From Erythroxylum novogranatense (lineage: Eukaryota; Streptophyta; Magnoliopsida; Malpighiales; Erythroxylaceae), in assembly GCA_029891385.1 (NCBI GenBank), contig CM057233.1, forward strand, positions 13,891,460 through 13,955,459: 64,000 nt of DNA, read 5' to 3'. Position numbers and translations under genes: made by a program. Below, piece after piece: positions 23,505-36,102 of this stretch (its first letter is position 1; every line of letters begins with the position of its first letter). The notes under the pieces were generated by a model. That model had not been told where the DNA came from. It was given only the letters and a program-made list of their open reading frames with translations, and did not search any database.

Positions 23505-24156
23505 GGTCTGGAGAACGTCTCCAAACCCGACTTTTCCAGCATTTTCTCACTTCAATCCTTCCATTTTGCAAATGCAACATATCTAAACCTTAATTCATGT
23601 CTTATTCTTCATTCCTAACTCATTAGCACCTTAAAATCAGTCACAAATTCATCAACCCATAGGATTCGAACCATTTTCGCCCTAAACCTTCCAACAACCG
23701 ATTCTAACACATGCAAATCAATTCTAGAGTTTAATCTAACCGAAACAAAACGAAATGCACTTAGACTTACCCGAAATTGCTCCAAATCTGTCGAAATCCT
23801 TAAGAATTGCTAAGCCCTAATCTCTCTTCTTTTCTCCAAGCTCCATAGCAACTCTCCTCTCTTTTCTCCTTCACTTTTCCTTCTTTCCTTTTTAATTTTT
23901 ACTCTTAAGGCAAATGGAAAGACAATGACCTATTTACCCCTCCTTGCAAAGCTTTAGCCTTTCCAACCTAAGCATTCTTCCTAAAATGGCCTCATACATT
24001 TTTACCCTTTAATTCTCATTTAAACCACATTAAACTCAAATAAACCTCAATTATCCACTAATACTCCCAATTTAATGAAACTAAGACATAAACACACAAT
24101 TAGGGCAATTCATGTTTAACAACATCAATTAGAAAAATTTGGGGCCCAACATTATC

Positions 24157-25549
24157 AATAAAAGGGATAGTTTCACTATCTAAAGATCTCCTTCCAGGCA
24201 TAACCAAGTGAATTCATTACCTAAAGTTCTCCTACCTAGCACTAAATTAATAATGAAAATTACAAAAAACACGTTAACAAAATAACACAATAAAACATGC
24301 CTACATGAATAAACACAAACAATCAAAATCACTTAAACAAATAAAACAATCAAAATTAATTTAAATTTAAATGCTAAACACTTCCCCAACAACGATGTTA
24401 AAAACTTATTGTGCCCAAAAAGTTCTAAAAATTACCTAGTCTATCCTACTTGCAAGTATACGAGGTAGTTGTAGTGATTACCTAGGGTCGTCTCCCATAT
24501 AAGTGAAATTGGTTAACTAAAACTAATTTTGAATTAGGAAAACAATGCAATCTTAAACATTCTATCATGATATTTTCAATAAAAATTTTAAAGAAAAACA
24601 GAAAATTAGAATGAAAAGTAAAATGATTCAACCAAAAAAAAGAAAAATAGATTAATTCAAATGGAAGACTTTTAAAAATTAATTTCACTAATTTAATCTC
24701 CTATGCATGATTAAGGGGAATGATTGCATAGTTTCGTTACTAAAATTAATTGTTAGGTTCTTAATTAACTCAAATAATGAACTAATCTAACTTTCGTATT
24801 TAACAAGTTATCATCCGAATTAATTAAGAAAATCCGTCCACTAATTACCACTTATGTTAACATATTTCTAGTTCTTAAACTAAGTTTTCATAGTTTCTAA
24901 TTTTGTATTAAACTTCCTCCCTCGATCCTTTGTTTAATATTACAATGATGCAAGGTTTGGTCATGCCATTATATCCATTCAGCTTAGAAACCACAATAAT
25001 TAATAAGACATCAAAATCGTAACTCAATCATGTATAGTTGATTAAAATAGCTACATTAATCCTTAAGAAAAAGATTCAGCCCATCATATCATAAACACGA
25101 TTCATCATTCTCAAATACTTAAATCCCATATTCAAGAATAAAAAAGAAGTATCAAAATAGTGAATAACAAAATGGACTATCAATCTTTAGCAAGCAAGAC
25201 AAAGATAAAAGAATTTAATAATAATAACAGAGATGAAATAAGAAATGACAAACAAAATAAACCCTCGGATGAGAAAGCCGACAATAGATCTCCTACCTAG
25301 CTTAAAACTTTGATGTTGGCTCTCGCCTTGCATTTGCTCTACTCCTAATCCGATTGCTCCCTATTATGTTCTTCTTCTTTTTCCCTACTTCTGCTCTTTA
25401 TCTTTGTCTCTCACCTCACCTCTCCCTTTTTTCTTTTTTCTCTAACCAAATCTATCTCCAATGTGAGTGAAAAGTTCATAATGAGTATCTACCCCCCCCC
25501 CCCCCCACCCTCTCTTATGTCTATTTGTAGTATGCTCCTAGGTCTAGGG
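24157..25549 (-). mobile_element. Element N: leader, primer site and part of 5' LTR (Tat/Athila-like)
   Basis: Near 24380-24403 the minus strand reads like AAGTTTTTxxCxxCGTTGxxGGGGA, a decayed form of the primer-site context of plant Tat/Athila elements. To its right the LTR end contains 'tatgggagacgaccctaggt' and 'gtatacttgcaagtagg', also typical of that group. The LTR continues to 25549, where solo LTR O interrupts it. 24157-24380 is leader. A run of 15 C lies at 25492-25506. The match is by recall of the motif, so confidence is moderate. Confidence 0.55.
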
Positions 25550-28500
25550 TGTAATATCACGTCTCTTAAATTGTTGAAGGATTTACTATTGAGTCATATG
25601 AGTGGCCTCATATAGAATGAATTTGGTATGTTTATGGCATGATTTTATAATTGAATTCATATGCATCATATCACCATACACACATGAATTGTGATTTAGA
25701 CTAATTGCACTCAACTAGCATATTCCGAGGTATGAAACAAAATGAATGTGATTTGAATATTTATTTCCAATGTCTTATACTTTGGTTTACCAATGACAAT
25801 AATTGATGGATTTTAATTAGTAACTTGGAATTAATTGTTACAATTAAGAAATTGATGGATTAATATGTACACCTAGTGTAGGAAAAATGTCAAGTGGCAA
25901 GACAAGTTGACATGTGGGAAATTTAGGATGACTAAGCCTATAAATTGAGTGACATTTGGCATAGGTAAGTAATTGACAAATGGCAGCAAAGAATGAGTGA
26001 CAAATTTACTAGTAACTAGGTGACATTTGGTAGTTTATGGAGTGGACAAATGGGATGTATGCTTAAGGAAAAATGTTATTAGGAAAAGGTGAAAACTAGC
26101 ACCTAATGTGGAAGCTAATGCATAAACGTTTATGCTGAGTTCATTTCTCTTCTTTCCTTAGTCTCTCTACCGAAATATACTCTCATCCATAGTTTTGGAG
26201 TTTTGCTTCAATTGTGTTCAACTGCCACACCAAATCCATGTTTTCATCCTTCATAAGACAACTATAGAACCAGAATAATGTAGTTCTTATTGTGGTCTTT
26301 TATCTTAGCTAAAAACCAACCTATTTCTACGTTAAATTAGTGATGATTTTGCATGCATAGAGAGCTAAGTTAGCTTGATCATTGAGGTGGAAATTTGAGC
26401 TATAACAAGTAAGTAAAAGATTGTTCTTTATGATATGTTATAATAGAAGGATTACGATGATTGAATTGGGATGGATTGTATATGATGTTGATGATGAATT
26501 GTGCAAGAAAACGGTAGTTGAACTTGGATACTTTTATGTCTTGTTCTTGATGTGTGAAAACCATAGGCTATAGGTTGTTTTATGGATAAATTAAATTAAG
26601 ATTCGAAGTATAATTAAGGTTAATTTATTCTAAAAAAAGATGCAAGTAAAGTGTTCTTGAATTTGGAACAATTAAGACGATATGAATGATAGTGAATGAA
26701 AATTGTTGTTTTGATTTTTGATGCATAAAGGACAATAGTTTATAAGTTATCAATTAAATGATTTTTAGTTGGAATTAGAGATGGAGTTGATGAGCAATTG
26801 ACATATAATTAAGGTATAAGTAATGGACTATGATGAAGATGTTTTGAATTTGGTATGAAGGTGAGAAAAGCTGGAAAAAAATTGAAGGAAAAGAGTGCTG
26901 AACCTTCGGTTTACCCATCCCACGATCATGGGAACTACATTAGCTCCTTCCCATGATTTCAAGTAATGCATAGAAGTGAGAAAAGTTTGGTTTTCTGTGA
27001 TATTTGAACCACATAAGGATAAGTTTCTTTACTTTGGTGCATTTCGACTTAATTGGGGCTTGAAATGAACCTAGTTTGTTGTGGAATTAATTGGTTAAAA
27101 GATTGATAAGTTTCGGTTTTTATATGATGTTATGACTTAAGGAATGGATTGTTTGGTATCAATGTACCTAAATTTAGGGTGTATAAGTTATTAAAGGAAT
27201 GAAGGTGTTCTTATGAAAGTAAATATGATCCAAAGGATATGAATGAATGAGAATTGGGAAATTATGTGAATATAAAGTATTGGAAAAGGATTGGTGAATG
27301 TTTGAGTGATGAATTGAGAGCAATCAAACTTATTTAAGGTATTAACCTAAATTGCAAACTAGATATGTAAATGCTATGATGTATGAATGATGAAGACTTG
27401 TAAATAAGAACACATACATTGGAAAGTCAATTGAGCATGCATTGAATATGACATATATATATGTGAACGATTGAATAATCATATGATTGATCAACTTATT
27501 AATGTGTCAAATATGTATGTATTGCATAAAGATAGATGCATAAGTTGATCGCCAACATCCAAACATTGCTAGGTCATCAAGGTAATAACTTACCGAGAGC
27601 GTACTATGAATTAACCTAGATGTGTAACTCAATTATGTGTGCTTTTGTATAATTTGTATGTTGAATATGAAATGTGTGAATAATTGAATGTGAAATGCCG
27701 AAATGAATATGAAATGTGAAAACAATTGAATGTGAATTATCAGACTTAAATCCAATGAATCTAACACATATGACAGGAGCACACAAGAATGAAAGGTAAT
27801 GAAATATAGCATATGACATGATGCATTGCATTAAAATGCATGATAAGATAAAGGAATTGTGACCAGTGTAGCCAACATGAAAAAAGAGCTTTAAGTTTAG
27901 AAATGTGCACAAGAGCCACAAGCTCAGTTATCAATGAGCTCAGTATCCACAATGGGATATGAGACAGTATATGAAATGATCCTGGTATCCACAAGGGATA
28001 CAGGAAAGTAAATAGGCACTCATTCACAAAAAAATGAAAATGAGTCACATGTACATTTGCATATATAAATTGACATATATCATATGATTGATTTGAGATT
28101 ATTACTAAATTGTTTGAAATATAGTTGAAGGATAAATAAGGATGTGTTATGATATGAAATGCTAGCTTATCTAATATACTTGTGAAAGTATGATAATTTG
28201 GATCTACTTGATAAAATATAATGAAATATGATGTAATATTCAATACTAAATGATATGAAATACTTGTTGAAATGGGATATGATTTGCATCTGTGTTTTTG
28301 ACTTGAATGAAAACATCATTGATGGTTCATTCACCAAGTTCGTAAAATTCATCAAAATTGCAAAGTTGATTTTCAGGTTCAGAGGAGACCTAGCTAGTCT
28401 AGTTAAAGTAGCTTCTCTATTTGGAGTTAGTTCAATATCAGGATCAGTTGTACTTGCAATTATCATCAGTTATTTTATATCAAAAAATTGTATATCTCAA

Positions 28501-28730
28501 CTATTGTACAATTTACATATGAATTTTAGAAGTGCAATGACATTTGAGACTTTGTATGTTTGTGAATAAATATGGAACAAGATGATTATTAGAATGTTTT
28601 ATGATATGTGCGATGGTTTTAAATATGTAATGAATTGTTTTAGCCTTCTTAATGTGCCATTTTCATATAGTATATTCTCAAATATCCTTCAATATGTTAG
28701 GCATATGCTCTATAGGAGTGGTATGTTACA
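25550..28730 (+). mobile_element. Element O: solo LTR of the C/G type, 3.2 kb
   Basis: It starts TGTAATATCACG at 25550 and ends ...GGTATGTTACA at 28730. Flanks are TAGGG (25545-25549) and TAGGT (28731-28735), a target duplication with one change. Shared landmarks with LTR C in element sense are 'gagccac.agctc' near 27910 and 'atcattgatggttcattcac' near 28314. A block near 28375 ('ttttcaggttcagaggag') resembles the region before the LTR end in C. Internal sequences are absent. ORFs inside, such as 28255-28569, have no domain and are not genes. Confidence 0.8.
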
Positions 28731-29443
28731 TAGGTTTTGTGCTCCTTCAACCTACATATGCCACGTAGATTAAATGGAACGTTGTTCGCTTTGCATGACA
28801 AGTCATGGTTATAACTTAACATCTCACAATCATGACCTTGTGACTCAGCATGGCTAGATGAAGAAGTGTAAAGTATGCAACCACTGGAAGAAGAACGATG
28901 TCAGTGCCAAGATGAGAGAATGGCAGCCAGTGAGGTGAAGAATGTGAAGCACACAACTAGATGGATGAAGAACAATGTAGCTGGAACCATGAGCATGCAT
29001 GGGAGTTACATGATGTTGACATCACCGTGAAGCTTGACAGCTGGAAACATGCATGGGAAGCTCACTGTGAGAAGCATTAGATGAGCTCTCAACGTGAAAA
29101 GGCATGAGCAAAAGTGAGTGTGACATGTAATGAACTAATGTTTCATGCAATTCACATAATTATCATACCATTAACTAATGTTTCATGCATTTAACGTGAA
29201 TGACCATACTATTAACATGTGACACCATTTTTGTGCACAATTCTTCTTGTCTTAAGACATCTCATCTTGCATTCTTTCGTTCATAATTCTTGTTGTCTTT
29301 CAAGCAATATTCACAAAATAATCTAATTAATATCCATGCAACATCTATGCCATTTTCATTCAATTCATATTAAAATTGAATCAAATTACAACCAATTTCA
29401 ACATATGAATGCAAGCAAAATCAAACAGAATTAGATACAACAA
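28731..29443 (-). mobile_element. Probable remainder of the N LTR
   Basis: This stretch follows LTR O and ends at 29443 with ...GATACAACA, that is TGTTGTATC on the minus strand. A purine-rich tract lies next to it on the right. An imperfect tandem repeat of about 48 bp ('actaatgtttcatgca') lies at 29130-29215. No gene is visible. Belonging to N is inferred from the O target duplication and position only. Confidence 0.4.
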
Positions 29444-29456
29444 TCCCCCCTTTAAT
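29444..29456 (-). other. Possible polypurine tract (minus strand)
   Basis: The minus strand reads TTAAAGGGGGGAT directly before TGTTGTATC. This is the pattern of a PPT followed by an LTR start. If real, the LTR to its left would have a PPT on one side and a PBS (near 24390) on the other. Confidence 0.4.
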
Positions 29457-30350
29457 ATTCTACAATCGACACCCCGTTAACACATAAATGGCTAGGTTAG
29501 CATTAATGATTGGAAGAATCCCCTCTCCCATAATCTAGTAATTTTCCTTGATTAATTTCCATTATGAATTTTGTGTTGGTCAATTTTAATTCCTTTGGTG
29601 TTAAATTCATGTATTACATTCCGGCTAATCAAATTCTCATGTTTAATTTCTTGTTCAATTTTATTTTCATTTTAATAATTTTCTGGCCTTAGATAACTAG
29701 GTTTAGATTAGTTTATCCTCCTCATAGGATTGACCCTTCACTTACTACAAAACATAACCCTTGTACTTGTGGTATTTGAGGGCTATAAATCATAAGCCTG
29801 TAAATCAGACAACAATAACCTAGGTTAAATAATCTGAGATGTGAGATTATTGCTTAGGTTAGTCTATTTTTGTCATTTGTAAGGCGACTGTCTGATTAAA
29901 CTTAGAGAGTGTCTCCTAGGTTATCTGATAACTAGGGTTAATTTCATCTTATCTAACTATGACCTGAGAAAAACTGGGATTAACAAAGTTTGTTGTTAAT
30001 CTATGACCAATAGTTCAAAGAGAGGTATGAAGATAAAAATTAAATGAAATTTGTTTAATTGACTGTAGGTTGAGATAGAACAAAGAACCAAGTCCTTGAA
30101 GAATTCATCACTTTCCTCATTTTTACATGTTTTCTTTAATTTGTTTTTATTAGTTTAATTTTGTTTTATTTTCTTATTTTATACCAAACCAAACCCCCTC
30201 CAAAACCTAAATACCAACTATTTTCATTTCATAAGCTTTATACACACTCTCTATGGGATCGACTTAGACTCACCACTGTTATAGTTGTAAGTCTAGTTTA
30301 TTTTGAGTGGTTTTACAAAATGCTACATTAATTTTAGCATTATTGCCAAA
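29457..30350 (+). mobile_element. Element L: 5' LTR end and primer site (Tat-like)
   Basis: Near 30250-30350 the plus strand reads 'tatgggatcgacttagactc' and then 'attttagcattattgccaaa'. This is the same layout as the LTR-end/primer-site context of plant Tat/Athila elements (and of N, inverted), but decayed. The left boundary of the LTR is not clear. No gene in this interval. Confidence 0.5.
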
Positions 30351-30477
30351 GAGTGTGGTGCTTTAGTTTTTGTTCTTGATTTTAATTGATGTTATGTACA
30401 TATTTATTTGTAGTTAGTTTCTTTTTAGTTATTTCTTGATCTCTTCACTTCTTGTTTAGTATTATTAAAAAAAGTAT

Positions 30478-30564
30478 AGATGGAAGTAATTTTTTCTACA
30501 ACTCTTATTCTCAATCTTATAGGTCATATTGGAATGATCATACTAGCTTTAGTAATAGATGGGA
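30478..30564 (+). pseudogene. Gag fragment of element L (left of H)
   Basis: Plus-strand translation gives YNSYSQSYRSYWNDHTSFSN. It resembles the NPYSNTYN..WR.HPNFSW region of Athila/Tat gag also seen in element N at 18990-19040. It is cut by element H at 30565 and continues at 40264. The N-terminal half of gag is missing between the primer site and this fragment. Confidence 0.5.
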
Positions 30565-31622
30565 TGAAGTGAATCACACGTTATTACAATGCTTATTATA
30601 GGATGTATAAATGCACAAGAAGGAGGGGTTGAATTGTGTATTTCCCCTTTTTTGAAAAACCTTCAAAATCGTTTTGTCAAAAGAAAAACTTGTTCTTTTC
30701 ACAAGAACTATTGCAAATCAAAGTTAATTGTATTCTTCGAAAACTTGTTTGAAAACTAAGTAAAATCAAAACTTTGAATGATAAGAGAGATAAAGGTAGT
30801 GAGAAGTTGACACAGTAATTTTTATACTGGTTCACCCCAAACCGTGGGCTACGTCCAATCCTCAGATGTCTCTCTAAGATTTCACTATCTCTCAACAACT
30901 TTACAAGTATTCTTTTTCTCTGAGCCTCTTCAGGTCTCTTTACAGTCAATATTATTTTACTCTTAGCCTCTGCAGGCTATCTGTACTACTTTCTTACAGA
31001 AAGATGTTTGAGCTTTGTTACAGTAAGATAGCTCTAGCTATTTTCATAATAAACTCTCAAGTATGCTTTGAAACAATTTTTGCGAGCGCATATGTTCATG
31101 TAATGTATGTGTTTCTAACTTTGCAATATTCGACTTCGACTCATATATATAACCTTCGTCTTCAACTGCTTCTTGAATCTTGCTTCTTGAATCTTGAAAG
31201 AAACGGTTATTCAGTTGAGTTCTGTAACTAACTCAAACTAATTCTTGATTCAGACGTGATTTGCTTCTGTCTGCTTTTCATCGTCTGCTTTTGCTTTCGT
31301 CAGCTATTGGCTTCCATCTGCTTTTGGCTTTCGTCTGCTTTTGGCTTTCGTCTACTTTTGGCTTTCGTCTGTTTTTCAATCTCCGTCTACTTTTAACTAT
31401 CGTCTGCTTTTTTAATCTTTCGTTTGCTTTTTCAGCTTCCATCTGTTTTTCAATTTCCGTCTACTTTTCAACTATCGTCTGCTTTTTTAATCTTTCCTCT
31501 GCTTTTTCAGCTTCCGTCTGTTTTTCAATCTTTCGTCTGCTTTTTCAGCTTCCGTCTGTTTTTCAATCTTTTGTTATTTGTACTTCATCAAATCATTTAT
31601 GTAAAGTCATTTTGACTTAACA
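30565..31622 (-). repeat. 3' LTR of element H
   Basis: Direct repeat of 39204-40258, 1058 bp. It holds a word array around CGTCTGCTTTT at 31258-31575. ORFs here (31004-31231, 31261-31620) are products of the repeat and are not called. Confidence 0.93.
31258..31575. repeat. CGTCTGCTTTT word array, 3' LTR of H
   Basis: More than a dozen copies of CGTCTGCTTTT-like words with spacers such as GGCTTT, CAATCTT or AACTAT. The corresponding array in the 5' LTR is 39905-40210. Confidence 0.85.
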
Positions 31623-31638
31623 ATCTCCCCCTTTTTTA
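31623..31638 (-). other. Polypurine tract of element H
   Basis: The minus strand reads ATAAAAAAGGGGGAGAT directly before the LTR start TGTTAAGTC. This is typical of copia PPTs. Confidence 0.9.
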
Positions 31639-31967
31639 TGATAACAAATAATCATACAATTAAAGTGAAAAACTGTGAAAAAAATGAACAGTTGAAAAAT
31701 AAGAAAACATATCTTTATACTGTCTTCGTCTGACTTCTTCATTTTTTGCTTACTCTTCCTCCCCCTTTCTTTTTTTTTCTTCTTCCAAAATTCATCTCCT
31801 TCGTTCACCCCCTTTGATTTCTGCTTTCCATTCTCCTCCTATTTGTTATTGATCAAAAATGATTATGACCGATGATGCTTCAACAATTCTTTCACCATCT
31901 CCTTCAACTCCTTGACTTCTCTTCGTAGGTGCAGTACCTCTGCTTGCAAGTCAAAAGGCAAGGTGGT

Positions 31968-34178
31968 TTAGTTATCATCCTCAGGGTGTTTTTTAAAAGC
32001 AATTGTAGTAACATATACGTTTGAAGATGGAATATAGTCTTCAAAAATATCAAAAGTAGGTGGTTGAATCGATAGGTTGAGCTTAGGAAGGTCTAAATCA
32101 TAAGGAGCCGGTAGCATTAACACTTGTCTTCCTCGCAAGGGTAAAGCTTCTTCTTCAATTGACAGTGTATTAGATAGTGGCCTAATACGCACTATTGTAT
32201 CGCACTGAGGGATTGATGGCGTCCCTTTAGTAAGCTTTCCCCCCACTGGACAGTGTTCATCTGTAGTTGTTGCGCTACAACTAGCTCCTGTAAACGTCTT
32301 CTTTGCAGAGCACACTTCCTCTATTCTCCGTACTTCATCTGTAATCTGATCTGCGGACAGATCATCAATTACCCCTTCTAGGTATAACTTCTTCTTCCCC
32401 TTATTAACATCCATGGGATATCTTGGTTGAAGGTCTGGTACAACCCTTATCACCGTTTGCTCTGTAATCGGATAAATAGTGTACGGTTGACTGGTCATAT
32501 TTGTAGGGTATGGTTTTGTGGCAGCATACCTCAAGGCTTCATAAAAATTCCTTTCATCTTCATTCAACAGATGCCATGTCTCACTATTTATCGGAATAGG
32601 TTGTAAGTATGCCTTTACTAACCTCCTCGGTATATCCCTGATGATTATTGAAGTACTCCTTTTAGTCATAGGTTGAACTTCTTCAATCAATCTGATTTCC
32701 AATTCATCTTTCCTTAGAAATTCAGAGTAGTTGTATGGAACCAGACTGAGTTCTGTTGATTCTTCCTGTGGAACATCAGTGAGAATAGTTTGTACCAGAC
32801 TAAGTTCCACTAGCCCCTCCTGTTGAACCTGTACCAAGCTAAGTTCTGCTATTGCCTCCTGTTGAACAACGATAGGAGTAGTCTGAACTAGGCTAAGCTC
32901 TGCTGGCTTCTCCTGTTGAATAGCAATGGGAGTATCCTTCTTCTGACTAACTTCCTTAGCAGTAGGAACACTCTTCTTTTGACTAACTTCCTTAGTCTTT
33001 TTCACTGCCTCAGTTAGTCTTAGAGTTTTCTGAGATTGGGGTTTTTGCTTCTCAGGATCCAATTTTCTTTTCCTCTCAATCTCCTTGGCCTATTTGGCTG
33101 AATCTTCACTTAAGATCGAGACTAGAGATCTCGTAGCCTTCGGTGCGCGAGTCTCAGAGACTTCTGCCTAACTTCATTCTCTGGACCTCTTTTCTTTCTG
33201 CTGTCTTAAGGTTCGAATCTTGGGTGATCTCTTTGCCTTCTTTGGAATATCACTCAGAAGTTTCTCCCCTTTTCTCTTCAAGACACCTTCGTCTGTCATC
33301 CGAACTTGGCTACTTTCTTTTTGAGAAATCATCTTTTCCTTCAAAACTTCTTCAGATGATTTTCTTCTTTCAATCATGGGCATTCTTGTACTAACTTGAG
33401 ATTTAGAACTCTTTGTGGGAGACTTCTTCTGTATCCGCTCCCCCTCAGTTCTAGCTTTATTCTTAGAATCTGATCCTGCTCTGTCCAGATTCTTCAAGCC
33501 CATTTTTCTTATAGTACCCGAGTCGATAATACTCTTGACAGATATCTTCATTTTGTTTCCTCTGTCGAGAAGGACTCCAGACTCCCTGAAAATCCTTGTT
33601 AACAACATTCCGTACAGGTAGCTGTTAGTATCCTTCATCCCCTTAACCATATACTGGAAAATCAGAAATGGTAAGTCTATGGCATGGCGATTCAGTAGGT
33701 AGAATAGACATTGCTCATCCAAGGTAGTCACCAAATGCCTTGATCCTGCTCTTGGTAAGACGCAGTTGAACAGAATCGCATGTAAGACCCTAGCCTTCGG
33801 CACCGGACTCGAGGTCTTCCTCTCTGATGGGTCATTAACTCCATACAACTGTTTACTGACTTTGTCTTCCTTTAAACTAACCTTTGTCATCCATCTGGCT
33901 TTGTTCGTTAGTTTCTTTCCGACAAATGGATATTCAGTCACCTTCTCAATCAACTCCCTTGTCACAACAATAGACAATCTATCTACTGTAGAAACAATAA
34001 CATCGTCTACCATCTGCACATTCTTCCAAAACTCATACACTTCATTTTGATATACATACTCCCGCACCTGGAAGAACTTCCTCCATCTTGCTTCTATAAT
34101 CTCCGGTTCGATATCCATGTCGTCTTTCTTCAAGGATTCAAAATCCATATGCCTTCCGTAGATCATTGCTTGCTCCAT
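31968..34178 (-). pseudogene. Third ORF of element H (position of the Sirevirus env-like ORF)
   Basis: Two long minus-strand frames lie between RNase H and the PPT: 34178-33174 (334 aa from ATG at 34178) and 33062-31968 (at least 364 aa; the codon at 33062 is TTG, so it is not a true start). They look like one ORF of about 730 codons broken by a frameshift near 33175 and a TAG near 33090. The first half has a globular region (VREYVYQNEVYEFWKNV, then YGMLLTRIFRESGVLL) reminiscent of the plant 'putative transposon protein' domain, followed by a Lys/Ser-rich basic tail. The second half has four tandem copies of an AELSLVQ-type repeat at 32740-32920. No signal peptide or clear membrane span is seen, so 'env-like' refers only to position. 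Confidence 0.7.
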
Positions 34179-34458
34179 TGATTCTTTGATGAGTAGTAAC
34201 TGAGTTAAGTGAGTTGTTCTTCAAAGAGTAAGGTTGGTTACAGAGATTTTGAGAGAGATGAAAAGTTTGTGGGTTGGGAGTATTCGAAAGGTTTCTGATT
34301 TTAGACTACTCGAAAGGTCTTATCAGGCGTGTTCTAGAATCGGTGAGGTTCTCAAGGCTATGAGACTTTCCCTCCAAAATTTCCTTGTGAGAGAAGTTAC
34401 CAGCTGTAACTCACTGTTTCTGACGTCGTTAACTTTTGACGACCTTTTGACTTAGCTG

Positions 34459-36060
34459 TCAAATGTCAGACGGTTGGTCATTTAACATCACCATGTTGAG
34501 GTTTCGTCTGATTTCCTTGAACCGTTCTTCACTCAATGGTTTAGTGAAGATGTCCGCCCATTGAAACTCTGTCTCAATAAACTGTAGACTCACAACCTTT
34601 CTCTGAACGTAGTCTCTCAAGAAATGATGTCTGACTTCGATATGCTTCACTCTCCAATGCTGTATAGGGTTCTTCGATAAGTTGATAAGTCGCAAAAAAT
34701 TAGGATCTCCTGTTCTTGAACTGAGTAATCTTCTAGTTGGTATTTAATCCACAATGTTTGTGAACAACAACTTGCGGCATACATGTACTCGACTTCGGTA
34801 GTTGATAGAGCGATTGAGCTTTGTCTCTTGCTTGACCAGGAAACTAGGTTTGAGTCAAGAAAGTGGCAGCCTCCACTCGTACTCTTCCTTTCAACTCTAT
34901 CTCCAGCATAGTCTGCATCGCAATATCCAATCAACCTGAAATCTTTTCCTTTCTCAAACATTAAGCAAAGATCAATAGTACCTGCAAGATATCTCATAAT
35001 TCTTTTAACAGCTATGCAATAAGACTCTCTAGGATCGACCTGAAACCTTGCACACAAGCATACATTGAACAGTATGTCAGGTCTGCTTGCTGTAAGATAA
35101 AGCAAAGAACCAATCATCCCTCTATACAGGGTTTGATCCACCTTCTTACCAATTTCGTTTCTCGACAAAAGGTTCGAAGGATGCATCGGAGTTGCCATAG
35201 GCTTCACATTATTCATATCAAATTTAGACAACAATTCTTTCACATATTTTTGTTGATGGATAAAGATCTTCTCTTCGATTTGCTTAACTTGCAACCCAAG
35301 AAAGAACTTCAACTCACCCATCATACTCATCTCAAACTCATTTTTCATCAAATTCTTAAAACTCATACATAAATTCTTTGAAGTAGCACCAAAAATGATA
35401 TCATCAACATAAATTTGCACTAAATAAACTCATTCTCATAATTCTTTCTAAAGAGAGTCTAATCTACCTGGCCTATACTAAAACCACTCTCTAAGAGAAA
35501 GGTACTTAGACGATCATACCAAGCTCTAGGAGCTTGCTTCAAAACGTATAAAGCTTTATGAAGTCTATAGACATGATTTGGATATTTAATATCCTCGAAA
35601 CCAGGAGGTTGCTTAACATATACCTCTTCGTCTATAAAACTATTTAGAAACGTGCCTTTGACATCCATCTAAAAAAGCTTTATATCATGACAAACAGCAT
35701 ATGCCAGCAATATCCTAATCTCTTCAAGTCTCGCTACTGGAGCATATGTCTCATTGTAGTCTATTCCTTCTTGTTGATTATAGCCTTGCGCTACTAATCT
35801 AGCTTTATTCTGACTCACTCTCCCTGATTCGTCTAACTTATTCTTAAAAACCCATCTAGTTCCTATAATGGATTTCTTCGAGGGTTAGGAACTAAGGACC
35901 AAACTTTATTCCTAGTAAATTGGTTTAGCTCCTCTTGCATGGCTAAAATCCACGCTTCATCCTGAAGAGCTTCCTCAATCTTTTTAGGCTCTATTTCAGA
36001 GACAAAAACTACATTAGCTTCTCTTCTGAATTTGGACCTTGTTCTGACTCCTTCGAAGCT
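34459..36060 (-). pseudogene. Reverse transcriptase and RNase H of element H
   Basis: The RT begins with EEALQDEAWILAMQEEL near 35990. A TAG stands just before [19 protein letters not shown] at 35668, where a Gln codon is usual. [14 protein letters not shown] follows. The catalytic YVDD is in IYVDDIIFGATSK at the start of frame 35420-34647. RNase H follows with DADYAGD, KSTSGGCHFL and SSIALSTTEVEY, then WADIFTKPLSEERF and a stop at 34459. A frameshift separates 35459 from 35420, and another lies at about 34690. Confidence 0.9.
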
Positions 36061-36102
36061 CTCTCCAATAATTAACTCTTTTGGATTAGAACTCCTATAT
36101 CT

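Larger units (their letters stand above)
21901..24151 (-). mobile_element. Element E: solo LTR, 2.25 kb
   Basis: Minus-strand start TGTTGGGCCC at 24151 and end ...GGGCCCAACA at 21901. The perfect target duplication TTATC is at 21896-21900 and 24152-24156. There is no PBS, PPT or internal region. It is closely related to LTR F (59346-61606) by shared order: 'ggcagg/cagc..gggagaagg' block, GC-rich array, then AT-rich promoter side. Its termini resemble the A/B/D family. It is inserted in the leader of element N. Confidence 0.9.

Noticed and set aside
23045..23618. Several frames of 60-90 codons rich in Arg/Ala (for example 23279-23542)
   Set aside because: They are produced by the GC-rich CGTCGCGACG array in LTR E, and the same happens in LTR F at 60716-60972.
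25492..25506. 15-base C run as a regulatory element
   Set aside because: More likely a mononucleotide expansion or assembly artefact. No conserved neighbours support function.
27761..28466. Minus-strand frames of 160 and 99 codons
   Set aside because: AT-rich antisense frames within solo LTR O with no motif.
28255..28569. 104-codon frame with hydrophobic stretch
   Set aside because: It is inside solo LTR O, and the corresponding sequence in LTR C is not open. No family resemblance.
31261..31620. 119-codon open frame, Leu/Phe-rich, membrane-like
   Set aside because: It lies in the CGTCTGCTTTT array of the H 3' LTR. The 5' LTR copy is not open over the same span.
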